Assembly: GCA_029547025.1 (NCBI GenBank) | Contig: JAKPQA010000279.1 | Location: 1-64,000, forward strand | Reading direction: 5' to 3' | Source: Armatimonadota bacterium | GTDB lineage: Bacteria; Armatimonadota; Zipacnadia; UBA1398; JAKPQA01 | DNA length: 64,000 bases | In this document: positions 34,968 to 42,878 of the stretch, in pieces | How the letters are laid out: the number at the start of each line of letters is the position of its first letter | How positions within the stretch are numbered: the first letter of the stretch is position 1 | Made by a program: the position numbers and the translations under genes | The notes under the pieces: model-generated | The model's database searches: none | Told to the model about the DNA's origin: nothing | Seen by the model: the letters and a program-made list of their open reading frames with translations, nothing else

Positions 34968-36140
34968 ATGCGGCGCGCGACGGTCTGGGTCATAGCGGTG
35001 GGTGCCCTCTCGTTCCCCGCCTGGCCCCAGTCTCCTGAAGTCCTCGCCGAGGTGGAGGCCGTTATTGGCCCTTGGCGCGTCGCGGCGCCGGCCGACAACG
35101 GGTTCGCTGACTTGGTGGCGGCGATCCAGCGCGTCACAGAGGGTGACTCCGTCGATCTCCTCAATGGCCCCGACGCCGGGCCGGCAGCCGAGGAGCTCAT
35201 CGCCACGAATGCTGAGGCCCTGGCGGCGGTTCGCGCGGCCATGGGGCGGGAGTGTCGCGTGCCGCCCGTCACGTCGTTCACGACTCCCCTCCCGTACCTA
35301 GCCAATGCGCGTGTGACGGCCCGCGTACTGTGTGTTGAGGGCCGATGCCGGGAGGTCGACGGCGACCCGTCCGGGGCTCTTGGCTCGTACCTGGACGCCG
35401 TCCAGCTCGGCGGCGCCATCTCACGGGGCGGCACCCTCATTCACGGGCTGGTGGACGCAGCCGTCATCCGGATCGCCTCCGCTGAAGTGCGGCGGCTATG
35501 CGAATCTGGACCGGCCTTCCCCGACGCGACTCTGGCCGACGCCATCGACCGGCTGACTCGGCTCGAGCGCGCAGGTCCTTCGCCCCAGCAGTTCCTCGCG
35601 ACCGAGCTGGAGGCGAGCGTGGCGGGCCTGAGAGAGATAGCGGAGAACCCGCAACTGCTCGAGCAGATCGCCACGGACGCGGGCATGAGCAGGTCGCGCG
35701 GTACCATCGAGCTCGATGCCGAAGCCCGCGCGCTCATTGAGTACTATGGGCGCCTTATCGAGCTCCTCGACCTTCCGTACCGCGACTCCCTGGGCGTCGC
35801 GCAGCCTCCCGAGGCCGCAGAGACACCCCTGGCCGCCATGGTAGCGCCCTCTGCAGACAGGGCCAGCGAACGTCTCCGCGGCGGCGCCGCAGTGCTCCGC
35901 GGTGTGCGCGTCCTCCTGGCCATCGTGCGGTTCCGCCAGGCACGAGAGGCCTACCCCGACACCCTGAGCCAGCTTGTTCCTGACTACTTGCCCGCCGCGG
36001 TAGTTGACCCCTACACGCTCGAGCCCTTCGTCTACGCAGGCACACCGAACGGGAGAGCGCTCTACTCGCCCGGGCCCGATGGGGTGGACGACGGCGCCGA
36101 TGAGGAACGCGATGTGGTGATCGCCGCCCTGCCGGAATAG
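34968..36140 (+). CDS. Exported protein with GspG-like C-terminal segment
   Basis: 390 residues. A signal peptide (TVWVIAVGALSFPAWPQS) precedes a helical Ala/Leu-rich body (about 25-310, with LDAVQLGGAISRGGTLIHGL). The C-terminus reads AYPDTLSQLVPDYLPAAVVD, then FVYAGTPNGRALYSPGPDG, like the calcium-binding end of type II pseudopilins, but without an N-terminal methylation motif. Function unknown. RBS GGAGG lies 7 nt before ATG 34968. A terminator follows. Confidence 0.6.
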   Translation: MRRATVWVIAVGALSFPAWPQSPEVLAEVEAVIGPWRVAAPADNGFADLVAAIQRVTEGDSVDLLNGPDAGPAAEELIATNAEALAAVRAAMGRECRVPPVTSFTTPLPYLANARVTARVLCVEGRCREVDGDPSGALGSYLDAVQLGGAISRGGTLIHGLVDAAVIRIASAEVRRLCESGPAFPDATLADAIDRLTRLERAGPSPQQFLATELEASVAGLREIAENPQLLEQIATDAGMSRSRGTIELDAEARALIEYYGRLIELLDLPYRDSLGVAQPPEAAETPLAAMVAPSADRASERLRGGAAVLRGVRVLLAIVRFRQAREAYPDTLSQLVPDYLPAAVVDPYTLEPFVYAGTPNGRALYSPGPDGVDDGADEERDVVIAALPE

Positions 36141-36157
36141 GCCCTGGCAAAGCCAGT

Positions 36158-36184
36158 GAGCCCCGGAGGCAGCCCCCGGGGCTC
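36158..36184 (+). terminator. Terminator after the GspG-like gene
   Basis: A perfect 9-bp stem GAGCCCCGG / CCGGGGCTC with a 9-nt loop lies 18 bp after the stop; no clear T tract. It also faces the end of the minus-strand isomerase gene. Confidence 0.65.
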
Positions 36185-36210
36185 CGTCTGATGGCCCAGC
36201 GCGTTCCCAG

Positions 36211-37173
36211 TTATGCCCAGTAGGCCTCGCCAGCCGGTTCGGAGATGCAGACGCCCTTGAGGAACTCGACGGCCTTGCGCAAGCCCTCGCGGCCCGACAT
36301 CAGGCTGTCCTCGTGTTCGATGGACAGCACGTGATCGTAGCCAACCAGGCGAAGGTTCGACACGAAGGCATTCCAGAAGTCGAGTCCATGGCCGTAGCCC
36401 ACGGTGCGGAAGATCCAAGCCCGATGGATCTCGTCGGTGTAGTTCTTGGTGTCCAGCACGCCGTTGACGGGCGCGTTGTACGGGTCGACCTTGCAGTCTT
36501 TGGCGTGGACGTGCCAGATGCATCCCTCGAGGGCTCGAACAGCCTGGCACGGATCGATCCCCTGCCAGAATAGGTGACTTGGGTCGAAATTGGCGCCCAG
36601 GTTGTCGCCGCAGGCGGCCCGCAGCTTCAGCAGCGTCTCCGGGTTGTAGACGACGAAATTGGGGTGCATTTCAAACCCGATGTTGACCCCATTGTCTTTG
36701 GCGTACTTGGCCTCCACAGTCCAATATGGAATGACTTTCTCATCCCACTGCCACGTCACCGTCTTCAGGAAGTCGTCGGGCCAAGGCGCGGTCACCCAGA
36801 TCGGTTCCTTGCCTCCGCTGGGCCCACCGGGGCAGCCCGAGAAGTTGATCACCGTCTTCACGCCGAGCTGTGCCGCCAGCTGCACGGCCTTGCGGTGGGT
36901 CTCATGATGCGCCTTCGCCACCGCGTCATCCGGGTGCAGTGGGTTGCCGTGGCAGGACAGAGCGCTGATCTCGAGCCCACGGCCGTCGAATTCACCCTTC
37001 CACGCCGCGCGCTTGCTGGCGTCGCTGAGGAGCTCATCTACGGGGCAGTGGGCCTGGCCCGGGTAGTTGCCTGCCCCGATCTCCACCGCCTCGGCTCCGA
37101 GCCCCTTCAGGTAGTCCAGCGCCGCCGGCAGCGGCATGTCCCCAAGGACCACGGAAAGCACACCGATCTTCAT
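36211..37173 (-). CDS. Sugar phosphate isomerase/epimerase (xylose isomerase-like TIM barrel)
   Basis: 320 residues. It begins MKIGVLSVVLGDMPLPAALD with later motifs AVEIGAGNYPGQ, NIGFEMHPNF, LGANFDPSHLFWQG and WHVHAKDCKV, giving the E/D/H metal-binding set of the AP endonuclease 2/xylose isomerase-like family. It probably interconverts a sugar or inositol derivative with a divalent metal. RBS GAGAGGAG lies before the ATG. On the minus strand the 58-aa gene and a strong hairpin lie upstream; the hairpin is about 150 bp before this start. Confidence 0.85.
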   Translation of the reverse strand: MKIGVLSVVLGDMPLPAALDYLKGLGAEAVEIGAGNYPGQAHCPVDELLSDASKRAAWKGEFDGRGLEISALSCHGNPLHPDDAVAKAHHETHRKAVQLAAQLGVKTVINFSGCPGGPSGGKEPIWVTAPWPDDFLKTVTWQWDEKVIPYWTVEAKYAKDNGVNIGFEMHPNFVVYNPETLLKLRAACGDNLGANFDPSHLFWQGIDPCQAVRALEGCIWHVHAKDCKVDPYNAPVNGVLDTKNYTDEIHRAWIFRTVGYGHGLDFWNAFVSNLRLVGYDHVLSIEHEDSLMSGREGLRKAVEFLKGVCISEPAGEAYWA

Positions 37174-37326
37174 CCTGCAGACTCCTCTCGGCGGAGCGGA
37201 CCCCGCCCGATAGTGGCATCACGCCACCCCTGCGACGCATGGCACGAGCCACTGACCGACGCTCGCTCCCTGCGTCGCGGAGGGGTTCGGCCTGGGTGGC
37301 GGCCCGACCTGCCGCCGCGTTACCAG

Positions 37327-37359
37327 AACGCCGCGTCCCCGGACACGGGGCGCGGCGTT
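37327..37359 (-). terminator. Very strong hairpin behind the 58-aa gene
   Basis: AACGCCGCG pairs with CGCGGCGTT, enclosing CCCCG/CGGGG. It lies 42 bp downstream of the small gene stop and upstream of the isomerase gene, so it could be a terminator or an attenuator. It has no T tract. Confidence 0.7.
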
Positions 37360-37400
37360 CTGAACGGCATGGCAGGCAGGGCTATAGGACGTGGTGGACT

Positions 37401-37577
37401 CTAGTCGAGAACCACGGCTTTCCGCCAGTTGATCTTGCGTTCGTCTTGCTTGGGCTGCAGGCCCGAGGTGATCCCATCACCGCGATACGGCTTACAGGTA
37501 TGGTGAGTTGAACTGTACCCGTAGAACGAGTCTTTCCGGACGACGAGCGGCCTGGGATCACGACGTGCATCGCTCAC
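37401..37577 (-). CDS. Small 58-aa protein of unknown function
   Basis: The GTG at 37577 has AAGGAGG 8 nt upstream. The product reads MSDARRDPRPLVVRKDSFYG, then YSSTHHTCKPYRGDG, and ends NWRKAVVLD before a TAG at 37401. It is polar and basic in the middle, with one Cys and no membrane segment or signal. Codon choice is like neighbouring genes. It has its own hairpin downstream. No family recognised; it may be a short conserved protein or, less likely, a regulatory leader peptide for the isomerase gene downstream. Confidence 0.75.
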   Translation of the reverse strand: MSDARRDPRPLVVRKDSFYGYSSTHHTCKPYRGDGITSGLQPKQDERKINWRKAVVLD

Positions 37578-37771
37578 GCAGCATACCTCCTTGGCGTAGT
37601 ACTCGGAGCGACCCTAGCGAGGTCTGCCCTGAAGGTCTTCACCGGGAGATCACTGAACTGCCCTGAGGCCTGTGCAACCGCGTCTTGTCACCGCAGCCTG
37701 TCATGGGTCTTATTCGTGTGGCCGCCGCCGATTCCTTCTCGTGGGGGGCGGTGAGCGAGGCGCCGCGCGGT

Positions 37772-37800
37772 TTGACAGCCGAGCGACCGTGCCCAATAAT
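37772..37800 (+). promoter_or_regulatory. Sigma70-like promoter for the phosphatase-DUF512-der operon
   Basis: TTGACA (37772-37777), 17-bp spacer, AATAAT (37795-37800). It lies 41 bp upstream of ATG 37842. Confidence 0.8.
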
Positions 37801-37841
37801 GTGCCGCCCGGAGTCCCCATCGAGCGGAAGCGAGTCCATCC

Positions 37842-38321
37842 ATGGCCGAACCTGTCCGTTCCCTGCTCCTTGTTTGCACGGGGAACACCTGTCGTAGTCC
37901 TATGGCCGAAGCGCTGCTCACCCAGCGGCTGCGGCAGGCGGGGCTTGATACCGTGGTGCAGTCGGCCGGTCTGGGCGCCGCCGAAGGCTGCGCCGCCACA
38001 CCTGAGGCCACCGAGGTCGCGCGGGAGTTTGGTGTGGATCTCGCCGCGCATCGTTCCGAGCCGCTTGATGCGGCGATGGTCGAGTCCGCCGACCTGATTC
38101 TGACGATGACACAGAGTCAGCTGGACTGCCTCCTCATCCGCTTCCCCGCGGCAGAAGGCAAGTCGCACACCCTGCTTGGCTATGCGTACGGAGGGCAGGG
38201 GGTGGCGACCGACATCGAGGATCCGCTGGGCCGAGGCACCTCGGCCTATCGGGCTGCGGCCGAGATCATGGTGCGGGCCTTCGAGGTCATCGTCCGGCGC
38301 GTGCTCCTGGGGAACCCGTGA
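37842..38321 (+). CDS. Low-molecular-weight phosphatase, YwlE-like arginine phosphatase
   Basis: 159 residues. The P-loop is VCTGNTCRSPMAEALL (C12, R18), and the late DIEDPLGRG supplies the general-acid Asp. The Thr after Asn (T16 in CTGNTC) is the residue that favours phosphoarginine over phosphotyrosine in YwlE; ordinary LMW-PTPs have Ile there. This supports arginine phosphatase activity, though no McsB kinase is in the window. Cytoplasmic. A promoter lies 41 bp upstream; it is followed directly by the DUF512 gene. Confidence 0.85.
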   Translation: MAEPVRSLLLVCTGNTCRSPMAEALLTQRLRQAGLDTVVQSAGLGAAEGCAATPEATEVAREFGVDLAAHRSEPLDAAMVESADLILTMTQSQLDCLLIRFPAAEGKSHTLLGYAYGGQGVATDIEDPLGRGTSAYRAAAEIMVRAFEVIVRRVLLGNP

Positions 38322-38327
38322 TGGCGC

Positions 38328-39626
38328 ATGGGAGGGATTGTTGCAGCGGTTGAGGACGGCAGTATCGCCGCCGAGCTCGGGCTTCGCGCTGGTGATGAGG
38401 TTATCGCCATTGATGGCCATCCGCTCCGCGACCTCATCGACTACCGCTTCCACTCATCGGAGTCCGAGATCGAGATGCTCGTCCGCCGGGCCACGGGCGA
38501 GGTGCTCTTCGAGATCGAGAAGGACTGGTCCGAGGACCTGGGGCTGCACTTCACCTGTCCCGTGTTCGATGGCGTCCGCGAATGCAACAACCGGTGTGTT
38601 TTCTGCTTCGTTGACCAGGCCGCCCCGGGCATGCGCGAGTCCGTCCGCATCCACGACGACGACTATCGTCTCTCGTTTCTCGCGGGCAACTTCGTCACTC
38701 TGACGAACCTCGGCGAAGACGACCTGCGGCGCATCGTGGAGTGGCGCCTTAGCCCCCTCTATGTCTCGGTCCACGCTACCGATCCCAAGGCGCGAGCGCG
38801 GCTACTTCGGTCCCCCCATCATGAGGCAGGTCTGAGGAACCTGAGGCACCTGGCCGATGCCGGGATCGACTTCCATTGTCAGATCGTGCTGTGTCCGGGC
38901 ATCAACGACGGTTCGGTACTCGAGAGCACGGTGCGGGAGCTGGCTGCCCTCCACCCAAGGGTTCTGTCGGTGGGAGTGGTTCCAGTGGGTCTGACTGCGT
39001 TCCGCCAAGGCCTCGCATTTCTGCGACCGGTCGGGCCGACCGAGGCTCGGCATGCCCTCGAGGTCATCGACCGCCTGCAGAGGGAGCTGTACCCAGCGCT
39101 GGGCACCCGATTCGCCTTCGCCGCCGACGAGCTGTACATCCAGGCTGGCCGCGAGTTTCCAGACCTGGAGGAGTATGAGGAACTACCCCAGGTCGAGAAT
39201 GGTATCGGGCTCTGCAGGCCCTTCTTCGATGAGCTGGGCGCGGTGCTCGGCCGGCTCGACGGAGTGCGGGGCCCCCGGGCCATCGTCACAGGGACTGCGG
39301 CCGCACCGCTGTTTCGCGAAGCTCTTGGCGCGCTTCCAAGCGGCGCCGTCGAGGTGATAGCCGTCGAGAACCGGTATCTCGGCCCAAGCGTCACCGTGGC
39401 TGGTCTCATGGCGGGGCAGGACATCCTGGCTGCTCTGGAACGTACGGGATGGCATTGCAGGCCGGGCAGTATCCTCATCCCGGCTGTCGCGCTGAACCAT
39501 GAGGAATTGTTCATCGATAGTGTCTCGTTGGCGCAGGTCCGGGAGCGCACCTTGGCCTCCATCCACGTGACGACCACCCCCGAAGACGTCGGGGCTGCCC
39601 TTCGCGCTCGGCTAGAGGAGGCGTAG
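38328..39626 (+). CDS. DUF512 PDZ/radical-SAM-like protein
   Basis: 432 residues. A PDZ-like N-terminus (IVAAVEDGSIAAELGLRAGD, about 4-60) is followed by a radical SAM-like region with CNNRCVFCFVD (C86, C90, C93) and the DUF512 domain. Function is unknown; these proteins often neighbour der in bacteria and are probable Fe-S enzymes. The ATG at 38328 is 6 bp after the phosphatase stop, and the gene ends 3 bp before der. Likely co-transcribed with the phosphatase and der. Confidence 0.88.
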   Translation: MGGIVAAVEDGSIAAELGLRAGDEVIAIDGHPLRDLIDYRFHSSESEIEMLVRRATGEVLFEIEKDWSEDLGLHFTCPVFDGVRECNNRCVFCFVDQAAPGMRESVRIHDDDYRLSFLAGNFVTLTNLGEDDLRRIVEWRLSPLYVSVHATDPKARARLLRSPHHEAGLRNLRHLADAGIDFHCQIVLCPGINDGSVLESTVRELAALHPRVLSVGVVPVGLTAFRQGLAFLRPVGPTEARHALEVIDRLQRELYPALGTRFAFAADELYIQAGREFPDLEEYEELPQVENGIGLCRPFFDELGAVLGRLDGVRGPRAIVTGTAAAPLFREALGALPSGAVEVIAVENRYLGPSVTVAGLMAGQDILAALERTGWHCRPGSILIPAVALNHEELFIDSVSLAQVRERTLASIHVTTTPEDVGAALRARLEEA

Positions 39627-39629
39627 ACC

Positions 39630-41030
39630 ATGAAGCCGATCGTCGCCATTGTCGGGCGGACCAATGTGGGGAAGTCTACTCTGTTCAACAGGATCGCCGG
39701 GCGCCTCTACGCGATCATCGAGGATGAGCCCGGGGTCACCCGGGACCGCCTCTACTGCGATGTGGAACATGGTGGGCGCGTCTTCACCCTCGTCGACACG
39801 GGTGGGCTAGCCGATGCGCCACGTGAGGATCTGCGTGGGGTTGTGACCGCGCAGGCCGAGGCAGCCATCACCCAGGCGGATGTGGTCGTCTTCGTGGTCG
39901 ACGGCATCACGGGCCTCGTTCCTGCCGACTGGGAGGTCGCGGACCGCGTACGGGCTGCGGGCAAACCCACCATTCTCGCCATCAACAAGATGGAGTCTCC
40001 CAAGCGCGACGAGTATGAGTTTGCCGCGTTTGGCATCGATCCGGCCATCCCGGTGTCGGCCAAGGCCAGAATGAACATTCCCTACCTACTCGACACAATC
40101 GTTGCCAAGCTGCCGTCTGAGGACGAGGGCGAACCCGGCGCCGAGATCGCCTATGACTTCGCCGCCACCATCGTCGGCCGACCGAACGTGGGCAAGTCAT
40201 CGCTTCTGAACCGGCTCCTGGGGCAGGAGCGCTCCATCGTCAGCGAGATCCCGGGCACCACGCGGGATGCCATCGACAGCCTGCTCGAGTGGGACGGCCA
40301 CCGAATCCTGCTCACGGACACGGCAGGCATGCGGCGGAAGGCGAAGGTCAAGGAAGACGTCGAGTACTACAGCGTGGTCCGGGCGCTCAGGTCGATCGAC
40401 CGATCCGACCTGGTGCTCCTCATGATTGACGCCACCGAGGGGATCACCGAGCAGGACCAGCGGATCGCGGGCTACGCCCACGAGAAGGGTCGCCTGGTGA
40501 TCCTGCTCGTCAACAAGTGGGATCTGCTGACCGATCCGGTGGAGCTGGACCTCCCCTACAAGCTGGACGATCCGCTAACGCCGACCCAGGTCGCGAAGCT
40601 CGAACGGCGCCTGCAGGGCGACTGGAAGCACTCGGTGCGCGACAAGCTCGTGTTCATCGACTATAGCCCCGTCCTCTTCATCTCGGCCCTGAAGGGGCGC
40701 GGCATCGACGCGATACTCCCGCAGATGGTGGAGTCCATCGGCCAGTACCGCACTCGAGTCCCGACGCCGAAGCTCAACCGCCTCATGGTCGATGCAGCGG
40801 CCGCCCATCCGGCCCCCATGCGACGCGGCCGTCGGCTCAAAGTCTACTACGCCACTCAGGCGGAGACCTCGCCCCCGACCATTATCCTGTTCGTCAACGA
40901 CCCCGAGCTGATGCACTTCTCCTATGAACGTTACCTGCGCAACCGCATCCGTGAGGTCTTCGGCCTGACCGGCACACCGATCCGGCTTATGGTCCGGCAG
41001 AGGCGGCGGGTGGAACGAGACGGGGCGTGA
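39630..41030 (+). CDS. der: Ribosome biogenesis GTPase Der (EngA)
   Basis: 466 residues with two tandem GTPase domains: G1 GRTNVGKST (about 8), G3 DTGG and G4 NKME in the first; G1 GRPNVGKSS, G3 DTAG and G4 NKWD in the second; then a KH-like C-terminal domain (LKVYYATQAETSPPTIILF). Der is required for 50S subunit maturation. It is the last gene of the three-gene operon from 37842. Confidence 0.97.
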   Translation: MKPIVAIVGRTNVGKSTLFNRIAGRLYAIIEDEPGVTRDRLYCDVEHGGRVFTLVDTGGLADAPREDLRGVVTAQAEAAITQADVVVFVVDGITGLVPADWEVADRVRAAGKPTILAINKMESPKRDEYEFAAFGIDPAIPVSAKARMNIPYLLDTIVAKLPSEDEGEPGAEIAYDFAATIVGRPNVGKSSLLNRLLGQERSIVSEIPGTTRDAIDSLLEWDGHRILLTDTAGMRRKAKVKEDVEYYSVVRALRSIDRSDLVLLMIDATEGITEQDQRIAGYAHEKGRLVILLVNKWDLLTDPVELDLPYKLDDPLTPTQVAKLERRLQGDWKHSVRDKLVFIDYSPVLFISALKGRGIDAILPQMVESIGQYRTRVPTPKLNRLMVDAAAAHPAPMRRGRRLKVYYATQAETSPPTIILFVNDPELMHFSYERYLRNRIREVFGLTGTPIRLMVRQRRRVERDGA

Positions 41031-41051
41031 GCGCCGGCCGCGCCCGGCTCC

Positions 41052-42275
41052 CTACGGCGCATCGCCCCAGTCCGGCACATCCAGCCGTTCGCCATCCTTG
41101 AGCGCCGACTGGTGGGCCATGACGCCCATCACCATGTACCGCGCAGCCTCCCAGATGTTGGTCGTCGGGTGCCGGTCGTGCGCAACGGCATCGACGAACT
41201 CGTGCACCAAGTACGGATGCGACCCGCCGTGGCCCGATGGGATGAAGTCGCCCTCGCCCTGGATGCCCAAGGCATCTTTGAAGGCTGCTGCGACCTCCGG
41301 CGGCAGCGGCTCGAACATCTCCTCATCGGTGAGTGTCACGCGCTCGAACTTTGACATGTCGGCAGGTGGCGTGTCGCGGTGGTTGCAGATCCACTGGTTC
41401 TCGCGGAAGGTCGCCCGGGTGCCCATGATCCGGAAAGTCTCGCCATCCATGCCCAGCTCACCCGCACACTCGCGGAACTCGCAGATCCGCACCGCGGCAC
41501 CATTGCTCATCTCGAACAGCGCGGTCTCGTTGCTAATCTGTCCATTACCGAAGTAGCCGTCGCCGTTCCGGTTGCGGTAACCGTAGCACGTGACCTTCAC
41601 GGCGTGCGCGCGCATCACCGATACGGGCCCCGATGTCGAGTGAGTCGGATAGTGCATCGGGCCGCCCTCGACGCCTCGCCGCTCGTAGCGCTTCTCCTCC
41701 TCGAGCCACTCTTTGCCGGAGGTACTTGAGGTTCGCGATCGCTGCACCTCGCGCAGGTTACATCCGGGGCAGTCCACATCGTGGAAGTACTCGCCCTCCG
41801 CGTAGACGAAGTCTCCAAACGCGCCCTGCGCCGCCATCCTCCGGCAGAACTGCGCCGTGGGCCGGTAGTAGGTCGTCTCGCCGAGCATGTAGTGCAGCCC
41901 TGTGCGCCGACACGTCTCCACCAGCCGGTCGCACCAGTCGAGGATCTCCTGGCCGTCGGGAAGCGACACGATGGGCACGGCGCTATAGACGTGCTTCCCG
42001 GCCTCGAGGGCCTTCATGCACTGCTCGGCATGGAGCCAGGGCTGCGTGATGATGACCAGGGCATCGAGGTCGGTCCTGAGGATCTCGTCGAGCGAGGGGT
42101 ATAGGTCGGTGGGCTTAAGCTTCGCACGCCATGACTCCTTGTGCAGGTACGGAGCCATGCGATCGGGCTCCCGGTCGCAGAGCGCGATGCGGTCGACCAT
42201 CGGGTGGCTCATGAACATATCCGCGAAGGCTGTGCCGAAGGATCCAAGACCGACCATGCCGATGCTGATTCCCAT
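41052..42275 (-). CDS. Gfo/Idh/MocA family oxidoreductase without EKP motif
   Basis: 407 residues. The NAD(P) loop GMVGLGSFGTAFAD is near residue 7. Where the family usually has EKP, the sequence reads GKHVYSAVPIVSLP. Substrate domain motifs include GDFVYAEGEYFHDV and GGPMHYPTHSTSGP. Substrate unknown; such enzymes are common in carbohydrate-degrading planctomycetes and relatives. The ATG at 42275 is supported by a GGAGGTTT upstream; the longer frame is unlikely. Its stop is 21 bp from that of der, convergent. Confidence 0.85.
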   Translation of the reverse strand: MGISIGMVGLGSFGTAFADMFMSHPMVDRIALCDREPDRMAPYLHKESWRAKLKPTDLYPSLDEILRTDLDALVIITQPWLHAEQCMKALEAGKHVYSAVPIVSLPDGQEILDWCDRLVETCRRTGLHYMLGETTYYRPTAQFCRRMAAQGAFGDFVYAEGEYFHDVDCPGCNLREVQRSRTSSTSGKEWLEEEKRYERRGVEGGPMHYPTHSTSGPVSVMRAHAVKVTCYGYRNRNGDGYFGNGQISNETALFEMSNGAAVRICEFRECAGELGMDGETFRIMGTRATFRENQWICNHRDTPPADMSKFERVTLTDEEMFEPLPPEVAAAFKDALGIQGEGDFIPSGHGGSHPYLVHEFVDAVAHDRHPTTNIWEAARYMVMGVMAHQSALKDGERLDVPDWGDAP

Positions 42276-42444
42276 GATGGCGAAACCTCCAGATGAGATG
42301 GGGCAGTGGCCAGCGGCGCTTCGCCCCGTGGGGCCTCGGCGCCTCCAACGGGCGCGTGGCCGGGAGCGTTTGTCGCGGACCGCCGACGGCGGTGACAAGG
42401 GCCGCCCACGGCACGGTCATCGAGGTGAGAGGCAGGGGCGGCTT

Positions 42445-42829
42445 GGGAGAGTGGGCCTGTAAGCCGAATTCTGTACCGGGCCGAAGCCCGGCTGCGGCCA
42501 TCTATCTTGGGTGGCTGTTGCCAGACACCTCTAGCGACCTACCCGGGGAGCGGCGGGCCACCGCTGCCAGACCCCAGGGCCTGGCTCCCCTGCACGGTCT
42601 TGCTCCGGACGGGGTTTGCCCGGCCGCGATGTCTCCATCGCGCCGGTGAGCTCTTACCTCACCATTTCACCCTTACCGGCCCGGCGAGCCGGCCCGGCGG
42701 TATGTTTCTGTGGCACTTTCCGTAGGGTCGCCCCTCCCTGCCGTTAGCAGGCGTCCCGCCCTCTGGAGTTCGGACTTTCCTCGAGCCTGCCGCGAACGGC
42801 ATGGCCCGCGGCCGCACGGCCCACTCTCC
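42445..42829 (-). ncRNA. rnpB: RNase P RNA, bacterial class A
   Basis: The minus strand begins GGAGAGTGGGCC and ends GGCCCACTCTCC (P1 helix). The CR-I-like core GAGGAAAGTCCGAACTCC near the 5' end and the 3' hallmark ACAGAATTCGGCTTACAGGC are both present. Length is about 385 nt. It is the catalytic RNA that matures tRNA 5' ends. Confidence 0.95.
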
Positions 42830-42836
42830 ATAGGCG

Positions 42837-42865
42837 AGTGTACCCTACGGGCCGGCGAGGGGGAA
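42837..42865 (-). promoter_or_regulatory. Likely rnpB promoter
   Basis: On the minus strand, a weak TTCCCC -35 (42865-42860), 17-bp spacer and TACACT -10 (42842-42837) put the start about 7 bp before the RNA 5' end. Confidence 0.55.
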
Positions 42866-42878
42866 GGGCAGCGCCACG

